A stretch of 64,000 bases of DNA from Flavitalea sp966112615 (GTDB taxonomy: Bacteria > Bacteroidota > Bacteroidia > Chitinophagales > Chitinophagaceae): NCBI GenBank assembly GCA_966112615.1, contig CBHWDO010000007.1, positions 62,001-126,000 on the forward strand, written 5' to 3'. The translations under genes were made by a program, and so were the position numbers. The notes under the pieces were generated by a model. It ran no database searches. It saw only the letters and a program-made list of their open reading frames with translations, and had not been told where the DNA came from. This document shows positions 63,129-64,000 of this stretch, one piece after another. The stretch's first letter is position 1. Every line of letters starts with the position of its first letter.

Positions 63129-64000
63129 AGATAACCGGAACATTCATCGATGAAATAAGTCATGATATTCCTCATCAAAACTGGGGAAGGGAAGAGTGGG
63201 ATCAAGATTTGGCACATATGCGATCGATTGGTATCGATACAGTGATCATGATCCGCAGCGGATACAGAAGGTTTATTACTTATCCATCAAAACACCTGGT
63301 CCTGAATCATGGATGTTATCAACCACCTGTTGACCTGGTAGAAATGTTTCTTGAACTCGCTGATAAATATGAAATGAAATTTTATTTCGGTTTATACGAT
63401 AGCGGGCTTTTCTGGGACACTGGAAATATGCAGCATGAGATCGATGTGAACAGGTATGTGATCGATGAAGTATGGAGTAAATATGGTCGTCATAAAAGTT
63501 TCAAAGGATGGTACCTGAGTATGGAGATAAGTCGTAAGACAAAAGGAGCGACTGAAGCCTTCCGTACACTTGGTATGCATTGTAAAGAAGTAAGTGGTGG
63601 ACTTCCCACATTGATCTCTCCATGGATCGATGGGAAAAAAGCCGTTATGGCTGCGTCTTCAACATTGTCGAAAGAAGATGCTGTATCACTGCTTGAGCAT
63701 GAAAAAGAATGGAGCGAAATTTTTGAAGGAGTGAAAGGCGCAGTGGATGCTGTAGCCTTCCAGGATGGGCATATCGATTACCATGAACTGGAAGATTTCT
63801 TCCGGGTGAACAAATCAATGGCAGATAAGTATGGAATTCAATGCTGGACGAACGCAGAATCATTCGACCGTGATATGCCCATCAAATTCCTTCCTATCAA
63901 ATTTGAAAAATTAAAGTTGAAGCTGGATGCTGCAAGGAAAGCGGGCTATGACAAAGCCATCACTTTTGAGTTCTCACATTTCATGAGTCCTCAATCAGCT
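63125..64000 (+). CDS. DUF4434-domain protein, 5' part (runs off the window)
   Basis: The frame is open from ATG 63125 to the window end (292 codons seen). ATG overlaps the stop of SGNH copy 2 by 4 nt (ATGA), so it is in the same unit. The start MKITGTFIDEISHDIP has no signal peptide, placing it in the cytosol. The fold is TIM-barrel-like, with REEWDQDLAHMRSIGIDTVI, FYFGLYDSGLFW near 90 and SFKGWYLSMEIS, as in DUF4434 proteins, which are predicted glycosidases often encoded in Bacteroidota glycan loci. The 3' end is not in the window. Confidence 0.85.
   Translation, partial: MKITGTFIDEISHDIPHQNWGREEWDQDLAHMRSIGIDTVIMIRSGYRRFITYPSKHLVLNHGCYQPPVDLVEMFLELADKYEMKFYFGLYDSGLFWDTGNMQHEIDVNRYVIDEVWSKYGRHKSFKGWYLSMEISRKTKGATEAFRTLGMHCKEVSGGLPTLISPWIDGKKAVMAASSTLSKEDAVSLLEHEKEWSEIFEGVKGAVDAVAFQDGHIDYHELEDFFRVNKSMADKYGIQCWTNAESFDRDMPIKFLPIKFEKLKLKLDAARKAGYDKAITFEFSHFMSPQSA

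Noticed and set aside
1..64000. Insertion sequences, prophage, integron around arr, or CRISPR arrays
   Set aside because: No transposase, integrase or phage genes, no flanking direct repeats and no regular spacer-repeat pattern were seen.

Overview
The window comes from a Gram-negative member of the Bacteroidota, probably close to Chitinophagaceae; the genus cannot be read from the sequence. Evidence: three SusC/SusD (RagA/RagB) outer-membrane uptake loci plus a partial fourth, many lipoproteins, a C-terminal sorting domain of the type IX secretion system (T9SS), a DUF3467 protein, TAnnTTTG-type promoters and weak Shine-Dalgarno sequences. Coding density is high: no gap between genes exceeds about 235 bases. 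I see no insertion sequence, prophage or CRISPR array.

Layout. 1-7109: the 3' end of a SusD-like_2 gene with a terminator, then a SusC / SusD-like_2 / DUF1735 trio. 7210-11114: DUF3467 protein, amino acid permease, heptose-7-phosphate kinase and isoaspartyl peptidase/asparaginase. 11339-17129: a second SusC / SusD-like_2 / DUF1735 trio. 17286-21291: RNase Z, an M23 peptidase lipoprotein, tRNA-Asp(GTC) and an M1 aminopeptidase. 21340-30149: an NtrY/NtrC-type two-component system divergent from a five-gene export operon (HlyD adaptor, ABC ATPase, small membrane protein, FtsX/MacB permease, TolC). 30155-35701: DHFR-like protein, alpha/beta hydrolase, a T9SS cargo gene broken by an in-frame stop in its leader, a DUF4349 lipoprotein and a DUF5018-like lipoprotein. 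35867-41494: CPBP protease, cupin/SnoaL pair with a Crp/Fnr regulator, and a MarR - rifampin ADP-ribosyltransferase - EthD-like - VanZ operon with a recognisable promoter/operator, then a DUF1697 protein and a membrane protein. 41586-47812: a 3-keto-glycoside hydrolase-like/GH43 pair, SMP-30-like lactonase, SixA-like phosphatase, MFS transporter, TonB and ExbD.

47951-64000 is the most system-like part. A ROK-family repressor diverges from a co-directional cluster of at least ten genes: exported FAD oxidoreductase, SusC, SusD, DUF5018 lipoprotein, GHL10-like glycosidase, phosphodiester glycosidase (NAGPA family), heparan-alpha-glucosaminide N-acetyltransferase-like membrane protein, two SGNH hydrolases and a DUF4434 protein running off the end. 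The enzyme set suggests a utilization locus for an amino-sugar glycan, possibly phosphodiester-linked. That is inference from family roles; the substrate is unknown.
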